NCBI GenBank assembly: GCA_023252335.1 | Contig: JAJPEA010000016.1 | Location: 1 to 18,442 of the forward strand | Origin: Nitrosotalea sp. | GTDB taxonomy: Archaea > Thermoproteota > Nitrososphaeria > Nitrososphaerales > Nitrosopumilaceae | DNA length: 18,442 nt | Reading direction: 5' to 3' | In this document: positions 1 through 8,400 of the stretch, piece by piece | How positions within the stretch are numbered: position 1 is the stretch's first letter | How the letters are laid out: each line of letters begins with the position of its first letter | The notes under the pieces: generated by a model | Database searches by the model: none | What the model was told of the DNA's origin: nothing | Seen by the model: only the letters and a program-made list of their open reading frames with translations | Position numbers and translations under genes: made by a program

Positions 1-467
1 ATGTACTCGTCCTTGTATGTCCAGTATGCCTTTTGCTGGTTAAATGACATGCCAAGAACCTTGTCTAGTGCAACCCATTTTTCATTAAATCTGTAAACAA
101 TTTTTTTGCATTCTGCAACAATGTTTTCAATTCCTACTGATTCGATAACCTGAGACTTGCCTCCTGAAATTCCAAGCTCTTTTTCTGCTTGTAATTCAAC
201 TGGAAGCCCTTGCGTATCCCATCCTGCGTTAAAGATTACCTTGTAACCTCGCAGAGTCATGTATCTGTACCACAAATCCTTCATTATCCTTCCACGGAGG
301 TGTCCCGCATGTGGGGTTCCATTCATGGTGGGTGGCCCTTCAATGAATGCAGTTTTTTTGGTCTTGTTTTCTGATTCGAAAATTAATTTTTCTAAATCTA
401 GTCCTGCTAAACTAGTCTTGACATCTTCTTCTATCTTTTTTGGATTAAAATCAGTTGATAACGACAT
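1..467 (-). CDS. ileS: Isoleucyl-tRNA synthetase, N-terminal part (cut by window edge)
   Basis: Only the first ~155 residues lie in the window; the gene runs off at position 1. Class Ia aminoacyl-tRNA synthetase that charges tRNA-Ile in the cytoplasm. Read on the minus strand from ATG 467 (MSLSTDF...), it shows the class I HIGH-type signature in the form NGTPHAGH at residues 49-56, preceded by EGPPTM, and then the IleS-typical block GWDTQGLPVE at about residues 82-91. The KMSKS loop, editing domain and anticodon-binding domain would lie outside. The ATG is chosen because a TATA-like element at 491-500 places transcription start at or next to it, so the mRNA is probably leaderless. The TrmB-type gene lies upstream on the same strand, but this separate promoter suggests independent transcription. 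Confidence 0.95.
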   Translation of the reverse strand, partial: MSLSTDFNPKKIEEDVKTSLAGLDLEKLIFESENKTKKTAFIEGPPTMNGTPHAGHLRGRIMKDLWYRYMTLRGYKVIFNAGWDTQGLPVELQAEKELGISGGKSQVIESVGIENIVAECKKIVYRFNEKWVALDKVLGMSFNQQKAYWTYKDEY

Positions 468-490
468 TCAAGGGTGGAGTGGATTATATC

Positions 491-500
491 ATATTATAAA
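491..500 (-). promoter_or_regulatory. TATA-box candidate for ileS
   Basis: On the minus strand this reads TTTATAATAT. Its centre is about 28 nt upstream of the ileS ATG at 467, the distance expected between an archaeal TATA box and a start site at or next to the initiation codon. The 79-bp spacer between the TrmB-type gene and ileS also holds a T-rich stretch at about 513-527 (minus strand) that could terminate the upstream transcript. Confidence 0.55.
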
Positions 501-546
501 GGTACAAGCGTCAGAAAATAAAAGATCTATAATCTGCTTGAACTTT

Positions 547-1722
547 CTACGAATTGACGCTGATTTTAGAATCTACCTTGATGTGAATTCGTTCACCACT
601 GTGCACGTGGTCATTGTAAATCATCTTGGTCTTGATTCCTTTTTTGTTTAGATATCCTTCAAGCAATAATGCCCACGGGATAGAGTGACCGCTGTTTAGC
701 TTGGACTCGATTACAAAGTGATTTGCATTTGGTTCATAGCGTAAATGGCCAGAGCATGTTATGTCAAGTGTAGAATCTACAAGGGATATGATTTCATCAA
801 GTGTCTTTGATTCAAGATCAATTCCGTTTTTATTCAAGAAATTCAAAATGTCAACTGCCTTGTTCTTTGAGTTAATCATCGAATTTAAGACATAGCCCAA
901 TCCGTTTTGTGTTATCAACTGGATTGCCTTGAGTGTCTCTTGGGCATCGCTTTTTGTCATGTCGCCAAGATTGCTTATTTTGATTCCATTCTTCCATATC
1001 TGATCAAACGACTTGACTTGATTGGTTCCAAGGACATCATTTGAGTGAAATATTGCACCTTTTCCATTGTTGCCGTTTATCATAAGAATCTCAGAATCGT
1101 CAAAAATGAAAATATTTTGTGCAATGTCAGATGTTTTTATTTTGATTCCAGCTGGCAATCCGTGGAAAGTTTCAGAACCTACAAGGCCTGTGGGGATGAC
1201 CATCTTGATGTCAATGTCTTTGCGTAATGCGTGAAGCAAAACTTCTTTGCACTGGGATAACAAGTTGAGTCCCCATGAATCAATTACAACATGTATTGAT
1301 GTCTTGGAGCCCTCTACCATTGTTTGTAACTGCTTGAATACATAATTTGCAGTCAAATGGAAATATCGTTGCTCTTCAGAGCCTCTGGCTTTTTTGCTAT
1401 CTTCACTTAGTTGTTTTAATTTTGTAATTAGGCTATTCATTGCATTTACGCGATTAATCTGCTCTTGGATTATTTCATCAAAAGCGTCTTCTGGTGCAAT
1501 GGCTGTACACATGATTGGTTTGCTTTTTGATATTATTGCAATTTTCTTTCGTTCAAGTTTTAATAACGTTGGATACACTTTGGTTCTTGGTAGATTGGAA
1601 TAGTATGCAAGCTCCCCTGCAGATATCGTCCCCTTGGTAATCAGTGTGACATAGGCCTGGGCTTCGTATTTGCTCAACCCAAACTCTTCAAGGCTTACAG
1701 CTAGATCTTGACCTTTGACCAT
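547..1722 (-). CDS. TrmB-family transcriptional regulator
   Basis: A 391-residue DNA-binding regulator. Residues ~10-75 form a TrmB-type winged helix-turn-helix: a start like LEEFGLSKYEAQAYVTL, an alanine/glycine turn (ISAGELAYYSNLPRTKVY) and a basic wing (LERKKIAIISKSKP). Residues ~80-112 look like a helical linker. Residues ~118-235 resemble the TrmB C-terminal sensor fold (SKTSIHVVIDSWG...KIKTSD...IFIFDDSEILMING...GAIFHSND). The last ~150 residues are an extra domain I do not recognise. TrmB proteins of hyperthermophiles sense sugars, but the thaumarchaeal members have undetermined ligands, so no effector is claimed. It is divergent from the ESCRT-III/Vps4 cluster across a 159-bp region with a palindrome, so autoregulation or control of that cluster is a reasonable guess. 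ATG start. Confidence 0.85.
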   Translation of the reverse strand: MVKGQDLAVSLEEFGLSKYEAQAYVTLITKGTISAGELAYYSNLPRTKVYPTLLKLERKKIAIISKSKPIMCTAIAPEDAFDEIIQEQINRVNAMNSLITKLKQLSEDSKKARGSEEQRYFHLTANYVFKQLQTMVEGSKTSIHVVIDSWGLNLLSQCKEVLLHALRKDIDIKMVIPTGLVGSETFHGLPAGIKIKTSDIAQNIFIFDDSEILMINGNNGKGAIFHSNDVLGTNQVKSFDQIWKNGIKISNLGDMTKSDAQETLKAIQLITQNGLGYVLNSMINSKNKAVDILNFLNKNGIDLESKTLDEIISLVDSTLDITCSGHLRYEPNANHFVIESKLNSGHSIPWALLLEGYLNKKGIKTKMIYNDHVHSGERIHIKVDSKISVNS

Positions 1723-1813
1723 TGATTGGAATTATCAAGTTGGAAGGTAAGCTGAATAGCTAAATTCATTGAACAAAGATTCGAAAAAATACTAAGCTGT
1801 ATCTGCTGGCTGT

Positions 1814-1842
1814 GTTACCATGGTGACACCACATGATGTAAC
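1814..1842. promoter_or_regulatory. Palindromic operator candidate in the divergent promoter
   Basis: The core TGGTGACACCA (1821-1831) is a perfect inverted repeat around a single central A. It is flanked by GTTAC (1814-1818) and GTAAC (1838-1842), which are also reverse complements and almost concentric with it. The element ends 9 bp before the TATA-like box of the ESCRT-III-like gene. This is where an archaeal activator, or a repressor blocking TFB/TBP access, would bind. The neighbouring TrmB-type regulator is an obvious but untested candidate. The core does not match the Thermococcus TrmB half-sites known to me. Confidence 0.35.
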
Positions 1843-1850
1843 AAGACCCG

Positions 1851-1858
1851 TATAAGTA
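1851..1858 (+). promoter_or_regulatory. TATA-box candidate for the ESCRT-III-like/vps4 cluster
   Basis: TATAAGTA, centred about 28 nt before the ATG at 1882, fits a transcript that starts at or just before the initiation codon. It is the only clear promoter-like element before the three-gene cluster. The two internal junctions (10 and 11 nt) are too short for separate promoters outside coding sequence. Confidence 0.5.
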
Positions 1859-1881
1859 CAAAATCAGGCTTTTATGCTGGG

Positions 1882-2445
1882 ATGATAAATCAATCAAAAT
1901 GGGTTATTGAACATGAAAGTAAGAGCCAACTTGTACGTGCTAGCACGATAAAGCCGCGAATTGACTATGCAACAGAAATTGTAGACGGACTACTTGATGT
2001 CTTGACACAGCATCGACACGATGTAAATAAAAATAATCTAGACCTGTACAAGCGACTAGATACAGATTGCACAACACTTGAAACACTTGAAAAACAAGTC
2101 AAGTACGAGCGAGAATTATCATATACAGTAGAATCACTCAGACAGATAAGACGAAGCCTTGACTGTATAGTGGGACTAGGAAACGTACCAACTGTCTTGT
2201 CTCCCACCATATCAGTTGTCAGAACAATTCGCTCTAAACTGTTGGCACTAATGCCAACACTAGACTTTCAGCTAGGAGAATTGTCTTTGCTGCTTGGTGG
2301 TATAATAATTGATGCAGCGCACCTGGGAAGTACAACACTTGACTTTGCCAAAGCAAACGAGGTCTCAACCAGGCTTTTAGATGAAGCTAAATTAATCGCC
2401 GACTCTAAAATATGCAAGCAGTTCCCTAATCTAGATTTCTGGTAA
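1882..2445 (+). CDS. ESCRT-III (Snf7/CdvB)-like protein
   Basis: A 187-residue, mostly helical protein. Residues ~60-180 follow the archaeal CdvB/ESCRT-III pattern: an amphipathic run (YERELSYTVESLRQIRRSLD), then a stretch like IVGLGNVPTVLSPTISVVR corresponding to the CdvB region LE(S/T)V.EFGDV...LAP.I.VVK. Next come MPTLDFQLGELSLLLGGIIIDA (CdvB: MPE...ELGEI...L..I..EA) and a last helix ending near KQFPNL. CdvB proteins polymerise on membranes at the division site and are remodelled by the Vps4 ATPase, here encoded two genes downstream in the same direction. Length suits a core ESCRT-III protein without the C-terminal winged helix of Sulfolobus CdvB. I see no clear MIT-interacting motif; the tail is FPNLDFW. 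It is probably a divergent CdvB paralog. The family call rests on pattern reading, not a profile search. Confidence 0.7.
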   Translation: MINQSKWVIEHESKSQLVRASTIKPRIDYATEIVDGLLDVLTQHRHDVNKNNLDLYKRLDTDCTTLETLEKQVKYERELSYTVESLRQIRRSLDCIVGLGNVPTVLSPTISVVRTIRSKLLALMPTLDFQLGELSLLLGGIIIDAAHLGSTTLDFAKANEVSTRLLDEAKLIADSKICKQFPNLDFW

Positions 2446-2455
2446 GGCTAGAAAG

Positions 2456-3034
2456 ATGATTAATTTCACAAAGAGTGATAGTCAATCTGACTTGAACATA
2501 CACTTGGATAAAATCAGAACACTCTCTTCCAAAGTTGAACTCAAGATATCTCAAAAAGACAAGGATGGAACAGATGTTTTCATAGAGACACTCTCTGTTG
2601 AGGAACTAAAAGACATTCGTCAAGTCATGCATGCTGCAGAATATTTGCTCACAAAATATCAAGATAAAAAGGAGATCAAGGCGTTTTTGCAAGAGTTTGT
2701 CGGAATCGTACTACATGCCGCAAATTCTGTAAACGGGATGAAAGACGAGCTAGAGGATCTAGTCACGTCTGCCGAGTTTGCCCTGTCACAAATCCAGGCA
2801 CTGCACGATGACGTGACTGGCAATCTAGTATTCCAAAAAGGGTGCCAGACCAGGATTGATGATTTTAAAATTCCCGCACTTTTAGATACACTTTCACCAG
2901 TAGTTGCACCTGTTAAAGTGGTTTATCCAGAGACTCCTACTCAGAAGCAAAGTGTTGGTGCAATTAATTTAACAAATTCTTCTAGACGAGTTAACACCGG
3001 TGATTACCTTGAAAGAACTGTAGTCGAGATATAG
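2456..3034 (+). CDS. Helical protein of unknown function in the vps4 cluster, possible divergent ESCRT-III-like subunit
   Basis: A 192-residue protein, 10 nt after the ESCRT-III-like gene and 11 nt before vps4, so almost certainly cotranscribed. I do not recognise the family. Residues ~10-125 are predicted helical and charged: an early segment (LDKIRTLSSKVELKI), a helix at ELKDIRQVMHAAEYLLTK, one at FVGIVLHAANSVNGMKDELE, and another at LVTSAEFALSQIQALHDD. The order (basic helix, VGIV..A.NSV..M turn, acidic helix) loosely recalls the SVVR...MP...ELGEI part of CdvB, so a highly diverged ESCRT-III-like protein is possible. The last ~60 residues look disordered, with a Pro-rich piece (LSPVVAPVKVVYPETPTQ) that could dock on the MIT domain of CdvC. 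That is inference. No signal peptide or TM segment is seen. Confidence 0.6.
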   Translation: MINFTKSDSQSDLNIHLDKIRTLSSKVELKISQKDKDGTDVFIETLSVEELKDIRQVMHAAEYLLTKYQDKKEIKAFLQEFVGIVLHAANSVNGMKDELEDLVTSAEFALSQIQALHDDVTGNLVFQKGCQTRIDDFKIPALLDTLSPVVAPVKVVYPETPTQKQSVGAINLTNSSRRVNTGDYLERTVVEI

Positions 3035-3045
3035 TTGATGATATT

Positions 3046-4230
3046 ATGAGTTTGGCCCCTCAAGAATTAGAAAATAGTGCAAGCAAATTTGCGGCAGAAG
3101 CAATAAAACTTGATTCTCAAGGTGCCCGTGGAATGGCAATCTCAAACTATCAGAGAGCAATTGAATCCCTTGTAAAACTAATCCAGCTTTATCCTGAAAA
3201 TAAACTAAATCGTGTATACCAAGAGAGAACTGCTGCATACCAGAATCGCATCAAGGCTTTGCAGATGAACAACGTGGAACTAGAACCAGCAGTTGATCCC
3301 AAGGCAACTCCTGAAGAACAAAAACAGTCTCTAACTAAAAATGAACTAGACTCGCTTATCATGAAAGAAAAACCAAATGTAACATGGGAAGAAGTTATCG
3401 GCCTTGATGATGCTAAAAATGCTTTGCGAGAATCAATTGTATATCCTGCAAAAAGACCAGACCTGTTTCCACTTGGATGGCCAAGAGGAATTCTGCTTTA
3501 TGGTCCACCGGGATGTGGCAAGACAGTCATTGCAGCAGCTACTGCAAATGAGATTGATGGATATTTCATCAACGTAGATGCAGCATCTATGATGAGCAAG
3601 TGGCTAGGCGAAGCAGAGAAGAATGTTTCAAAACTTTTCCAGATGGCAAGAGGATTGGCAGAAAAAGAAGGATTGCCAGTTATATTATTCATTGACGAAG
3701 TAGATTCACTTTTAGGAAATCGTAACAGCGAGATTGGTGGAGAGATTCGTGTCAAAAACCAATTCCTAACTGAAATGGACGGAATAAACGGTAAAGGAAA
3801 AGACTTGAAACTCTATGTCATTGGTGCAACAAACAAACCATGGAGTCTTGACTGGCCATTTCTTAGAAGATTTACCAAACGAGTCTATGTGTCCTTGCCA
3901 TCACTTGAAGCAAGAGAGAATCTTTTCGAGTTGTATACATCCCAATTACACAAGGATGACAAGGTAAAATCAATGGAGCTTGCAAAATTGGCAGACGGAT
4001 ACAGTGCATCTGATGTCAAAGACATTTGCCAGTCAGCCCAGTTGATGGTTGTAAATGACTTGTTCCATTCGCCACACTTTGGAGAAGAGGTAGTAGGTGA
4101 GCCAAAATCACAACCACGTGTACTGACAACTGCTGATTTTAAGGAAATAATTTCAAGAAGAAAACCAAGTGTAAGTATGGAAATGATACGAGCATACTAC
4201 AAATGGACTGAACAGTTCAAGGCGCTCTAG
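3046..4230 (+). CDS. cdvC: Vps4-type AAA ATPase, cell division protein CdvC
   Basis: A 394-residue ATPase that disassembles or remodels ESCRT-III filaments during thaumarchaeal/crenarchaeal division. Residues ~1-80 form an MIT-type helical bundle (SKFAAEAIKLDSQGARGMAI, AIESLVKLIQLYPEN). A linker leads to the Vps4 entry NVTWEEVIGLDDAK. The AAA domain has Walker A GPPGCGKT (153-160), pore-loop-type residues around SKWLGEAEKNV, Walker B ILFIDE (213-218), sensor-1 GATNKPW with N263, and arginine fingers R274/R275 in FLRRF. The end, SVSMEMIRAYYKWTEQF, matches the Vps4 C-terminal helix. All catalytic residues are present and the length is normal for the family. In several thaumarchaeal genomes the cdv genes are described as scattered; here an ESCRT-III-like gene is directly linked. 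Translation starts at ATG 3046, 11 nt after the previous stop. Confidence 0.95.
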   Translation: MSLAPQELENSASKFAAEAIKLDSQGARGMAISNYQRAIESLVKLIQLYPENKLNRVYQERTAAYQNRIKALQMNNVELEPAVDPKATPEEQKQSLTKNELDSLIMKEKPNVTWEEVIGLDDAKNALRESIVYPAKRPDLFPLGWPRGILLYGPPGCGKTVIAAATANEIDGYFINVDAASMMSKWLGEAEKNVSKLFQMARGLAEKEGLPVILFIDEVDSLLGNRNSEIGGEIRVKNQFLTEMDGINGKGKDLKLYVIGATNKPWSLDWPFLRRFTKRVYVSLPSLEARENLFELYTSQLHKDDKVKSMELAKLADGYSASDVKDICQSAQLMVVNDLFHSPHFGEEVVGEPKSQPRVLTTADFKEIISRRKPSVSMEMIRAYYKWTEQFKAL

Positions 4231-4270
4231 ATTTTAATTTCATATTTTTCTGGCAGGATTTTTAACTTTA
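4231..4270 (+). terminator. T-rich termination region after cdvC
   Basis: Directly after the cdvC stop lie several T-tracts (ATTTTAATTTCATATTTTTC and GGATTTTTAAC) without a strong hairpin, as expected of archaeal T-tract terminators. It precedes a separate promoter for carA. Confidence 0.4.
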
Positions 4271-4277
4271 GATCGCC

Positions 4278-4290
4278 ATAAAATTTAAAT
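4278..4290 (+). promoter_or_regulatory. TATA-box candidate for carAB
   Basis: The A/T block ATAAAATTTAAAT is centred about 23 nt upstream of the carA ATG at 4307, giving a leaderless or near-leaderless carAB transcript. This supports the upstream ATG (4307) over the internal Met20, which lines up with the start of many CarA proteins. Confidence 0.4.
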
Positions 4291-4306
4291 CTCTATTAAA
4301 ATCCAC

Positions 4307-5479
4307 ATGCAGAGGGTTTCAAGGATTCCAACAAAAAAAGCCAAACATGCAAACAAGTTTGGCATGTTGATTTTAGAAGACGGGACAGTTTTTGAAGGGA
4401 TGGGTTTTGGATATTCTACTGTAGCGTTTGGCGAAGCTGTATTCAACACAGGCATGACTGGATATGTCGAGGCGCTAACTGACCCATCCTACAGCGGCCA
4501 GATTCTCACACTTACCTATCCTCTTGTTGGGAACTATGGCGTTCCAGACCCTGCTGCTAGAGACCCTGACGGCATACGAAAAAACCTTGAATCTGAAGTA
4601 ATCCAGGCACGAGGCCTTGTGGTACACGAACTATCCCTTACCGCAAGCCACTGGAATCTATCAATGACTTTGGATGAATGGCTATACAATGAAAAGATCC
4701 CTGGCATTTCAGGAATTGATACACGGGAGCTTACAATAAAACTTCGAACAAGTGGAGTGATGATGGCAGCGCTAGTTGTATCTGATACTCCAATTAATGT
4801 GTCTGAAATTAAAAAGAAACTGGAATCTGCTAAAAAATACAATGACGAGGAATTTATGAATACCGTATCAATCAAAGAGCCACAAACATTTGGCTCGGAA
4901 TCACAATCAATTGTAGTAATTGATACTGGAGTAAAAAATTCCATACTGCGAAACGCGCGCAGTCTTGGATACAAGGTAATCAAAGTTCCTTGGAACTATT
5001 CCCTTGAAAAAATCATGGCATACAATCCAAAGGGAATAATATTTTCAAATGGACCAGGTGACCCAATAAAATGTGCAGAAACAATGGTAACAGCAAAGCA
5101 GGCAATTGAAAAAAATATTCCAACACTTGGAATCTGTCTTGGTGCACAGATACTGGGACTGGCAGGTGGTGCTAGTACGTACAAGCTAAAGTATGGTCAT
5201 AGGGGACAAAACAAGTCTTGCATTAATCTTGACACTGACCAAGTGTATGTGACAAGCCAGAACCATGGATACTGTATCGACCCAGACTCGCTCAAAAATA
5301 CTGATTTTAAATTATGGTTTACAAACGCTGACGATAAAACCGTAGAAGGAATAAAACACAAACAAAAGAAAATAATTGCCGTACAATTTCATCCAGAGGC
5401 ATCGCCTGGACCTTTTGATTGCATGTTTATTTTTGAAGAGCTCAAGAAACTCATAGGGGAGGACAATGCCAAAAGATGA
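4307..5479 (+). CDS. carA: Carbamoyl-phosphate synthase, small (glutaminase) subunit
   Basis: A 390-residue subunit that hydrolyses glutamine and channels ammonia to CarB for carbamoyl phosphate, the precursor of pyrimidines and arginine. The N-terminal CarA domain is clear (LEDGTVFEG, FNTGMTGYVEALTDPSYSGQ, SGIDTREL). The C-terminal class I amidotransferase domain has the nucleophile C277 in LGICLGAQ and the His/Glu pair H362/E364 in VQFHPEASPGP. A preceding SNGPGDP block is also standard. The start at 4307 gives a basic 19-residue N-terminal extension (MQRVSRIPTKKAKHANKFG) before the usual MLILEDGT. The TATA position favours 4307, but Met20 (4364) remains possible. The 3' end overlaps the carB start by 14 nt, so the two are translationally coupled. 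Confidence 0.95.
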   Translation: MQRVSRIPTKKAKHANKFGMLILEDGTVFEGMGFGYSTVAFGEAVFNTGMTGYVEALTDPSYSGQILTLTYPLVGNYGVPDPAARDPDGIRKNLESEVIQARGLVVHELSLTASHWNLSMTLDEWLYNEKIPGISGIDTRELTIKLRTSGVMMAALVVSDTPINVSEIKKKLESAKKYNDEEFMNTVSIKEPQTFGSESQSIVVIDTGVKNSILRNARSLGYKVIKVPWNYSLEKIMAYNPKGIIFSNGPGDPIKCAETMVTAKQAIEKNIPTLGICLGAQILGLAGGASTYKLKYGHRGQNKSCINLDTDQVYVTSQNHGYCIDPDSLKNTDFKLWFTNADDKTVEGIKHKQKKIIAVQFHPEASPGPFDCMFIFEELKKLIGEDNAKR

Positions 5480-8400
5480 GTCGTTAAAGAAGATTCTAGT
5501 TCTTGGCAGTGGGGCCATTAAAATCGGAGAAGCAGGCGAAAGTCACAAAATGACCGTCAATTCGACTACTCCGGTAGCCAATGCCTCAAAGCCATCCAGG
5601 AAGAAGGAATCAAGAGTGTCCTTGTAAATCCAAACATTGCAACAATACAGACTGATACAAGATTTGCAGACAAGGTCTATTCCATTCCGGTAAATCCGAC
5701 ATATGTAGAATCTATCATAGAAGCAGAGCGACCAGATGGTCTAATGCTTGGCTTTGGAGGCCAAACTGCGCTCAACTGTGGAGTAAAACTTGCCGAGCTT
5801 GACGTTCTCAAAAAGTATGGTGTAAAGGTACTAGGAACTCAGGTCACGGGGATACAGGCAACTGAAGACAGGCAACTCTTCAAGGATTCCATGATTGCAT
5901 GCAACGTTCCGGTACTCAAAAGCAGGACTGTCTATAACTTTGAAGAGGCAAAAAAAGTTGCAAAAGACATTGGCTATCCTGTAATCATTCGTGTCGCATA
6001 TACACTTGGAGGAAAAGGTGGAGGAGTTGCACATAACGAAATTGAACTCCATGAAATTGTGACAAGGGGTCTTAATGCAAGCCTTGTCGGACAGGTACTA
6101 ATTGAAGAATACATTGGACACTGGAAACAAATTGAATACGAAGTCATGGCAGATTACACTGGGAACAATGTAATCATTTGCAACATGGAAAATGTCTTGT
6201 CCATGCGGGTGCACACTGGGGATAATATCGTAGTTGCACCATCGCAGACACTAGACAATTTTGAATACCAGATGTTGCGCTCGGCATCACTGCGTGCTGC
6301 AAAACATGTTGGAATTGTTGGCGAGTGTAATGTGCAATTTGCACTAGACCCATACTCTGACAAGTATGTTGCAATCGAAATGAACCCAAGACTCTCTCGC
6401 TCGTCTGCTCTAGCAAGCAAGGCAACTGGATATCCTATTGCATACATGGCTGCAAAAATTGTCATGGGCTATACACTGCCAGAGCTTGTAAACCGAATCA
6501 CAAAAACTACGACTGCGTGTTTTGAGCCATCCCTTGATTACATTGTATGCAAGCATCCGCGGTGGGACTTTAGCAAGTTTGAGCTTGCAAACCGTAACTT
6601 GGGTCCTACAATGAAGTCAGTTGGCGAAGTGATGGGTGTTGGTAGATGCTTTGAAGAATCACTGCAAAAAGCAATACGAATGCTTGAGATTGGAAATGAT
6701 GGACTGGTTGCAAACCGTAATTCTGATAAAAAATATGACATTGAAGAAATTGAAAACAAATTACAACAGTCTGATGACCATGTACTGTACTATGTGGCAG
6801 AAGCGCTACGGCAGGGAATGTCAATTGAGCAGATCTACAAATTATCTGTAATTGACCCGTGGTTTATTGAAAAAATTGAAAACATTGTAAAGATAGAAAA
6901 AAGGCTCAAGGAATCAAATCCACTTGATGACAAGTTGTTGCTCGAGGCAAAGCAACTTGGGTTCTCTGACAAGCAGATTGGACGACTCGTTGGAAAAGAC
7001 GATCTAGAGATTAGAAAGATAAGAAAAGAGGCAAAAATCACGCCTGTGGTAAAGCGAATTGACACCTTGGCAGCAGAATGGCCTGCCAAGACAAACTATC
7101 TGTATCTTACCTATGGTGGCAAAGCAAACGACTTTGAGGTAACATCTGATGCGCAAAAAGTTACAGTGCTTGGTGCAGGTCCATATAGAATTGGAAGCAG
7201 TGTCGAGTTTGACTGGGGAACTGTCAACATGGTGTGGGGCCTGAAAGAAAATGGAGTAAAGGAAGTGTCTGTGATTAATTGCAACCCAGAGACAGTGTCC
7301 ACTGATTATGATATCTGTGACAGGCTGTATTTTGAAGAGCTCACACTAGAGCGAGTACTAGACATTGCAGATTTTGAAAAACCAGACGGTATTGTTACAG
7401 CAGTGGGTGGACAGACTGCAAACAACCTTACTCCCAAGCTTGCCAAAAATGGAATCAAAATTATCGGAACATCATTTGAAGACATTGACCGGGCAGAGAA
7501 CCGCTCTACATTTAGCAAGGTACTAGACGATTTGAATATCAGGCAACCTCCGTGGCAGGCATTTTCTAGTCTTGCTGATGCCAAAAAGTTTGCAACCAAG
7601 GTTGGCTATCCAGTTCTTGTAAGGCCATCTTATGTATTAAGTGGGGCTGCAATGAAAGTTGTCTGGTCTGAAACACAACTAAAAAAATATCTTGCTGAAG
7701 CAACAAACGTCTCACCTGATTATCCTGTTGTAATTACTAAATTCATGCTAAACTCGCTTGAAGCTGAAGTTGATGGTGTGGGTGATGGAAAAAATATTGT
7801 AATTGGTGCAGTCATTGAACACATTGAAGGCGCTGGAGTCCACTCGGGTGATTCCATGATGTGCATTCCACCATGGACTTTGAGCAACAAGGTAATTGAT
7901 ACAATACTTGATTATACAAAAAAAGTTGGAATTGCATTTAAAATCAAGGGCCCGTTTAACTTGCAGTTTTTGATAAACCAAGACCAGGTCTATGTAATTG
8001 AGCTAAACATTAGGGCCTCTCGCTCGATGCCATTTGTCTCAAAGTTTGTCAAGATGAATCTTATCAACCTGGCAGCACGTGCAGTGCTTGGAAAACCCCT
8101 GCCAACTGTACCAAAAGACAGGTGGCGCAAGATACACCATTATGGAATAAAGGTCCCCCAGTTTTCCTTTATGCAGCTTGATGGAGCAGACGTCATACTA
8201 GGAGTAGAGATGCAGTCAACTGGAGAGGCGGCTTGTTTTGGAGACAGTTTCTATGATGCACTTGCCAAGGGTTTGACATCTGTTGGGTATTCGCTGCCAA
8301 AACAAGGCTCGGTTCTAATCAGTGCAGGAGGATCAGAGAACAAGGAAAAACTGCTCCAGACTGCGTTACTACTCAAAAGTCTTGGATACAAGCTACTTGC

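Noticed and set aside
259..651. 130-codon plus-strand ORF
   Set aside because: It is antisense to ileS and to the end of the TrmB-type gene, both of which have clear motifs.
5538..5566. Cloning or ligation scar at an EcoRI-type site in carB
   Set aside because: Removing the 20 nt recreates GAATTC, but the inserted segment is not bounded by two such sites (only AATTC on its right), so a simple restriction-ligation event does not explain it.
5537..5567. Archaeal bulge-helix-bulge mini-intron at the carB insertion
   Set aside because: Only GTCA/TGAC and CGAA/TTCG pairings can be drawn. They leave bulges of 1 and 6 nt rather than two 3-nt bulges around a 4-bp helix, so no canonical splice motif is supported.
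6154..6465. Several antisense ORFs of 70-100 codons across carB
   Set aside because: They are shadows of a conserved long gene; none has recognisable motifs or its own promoter context.
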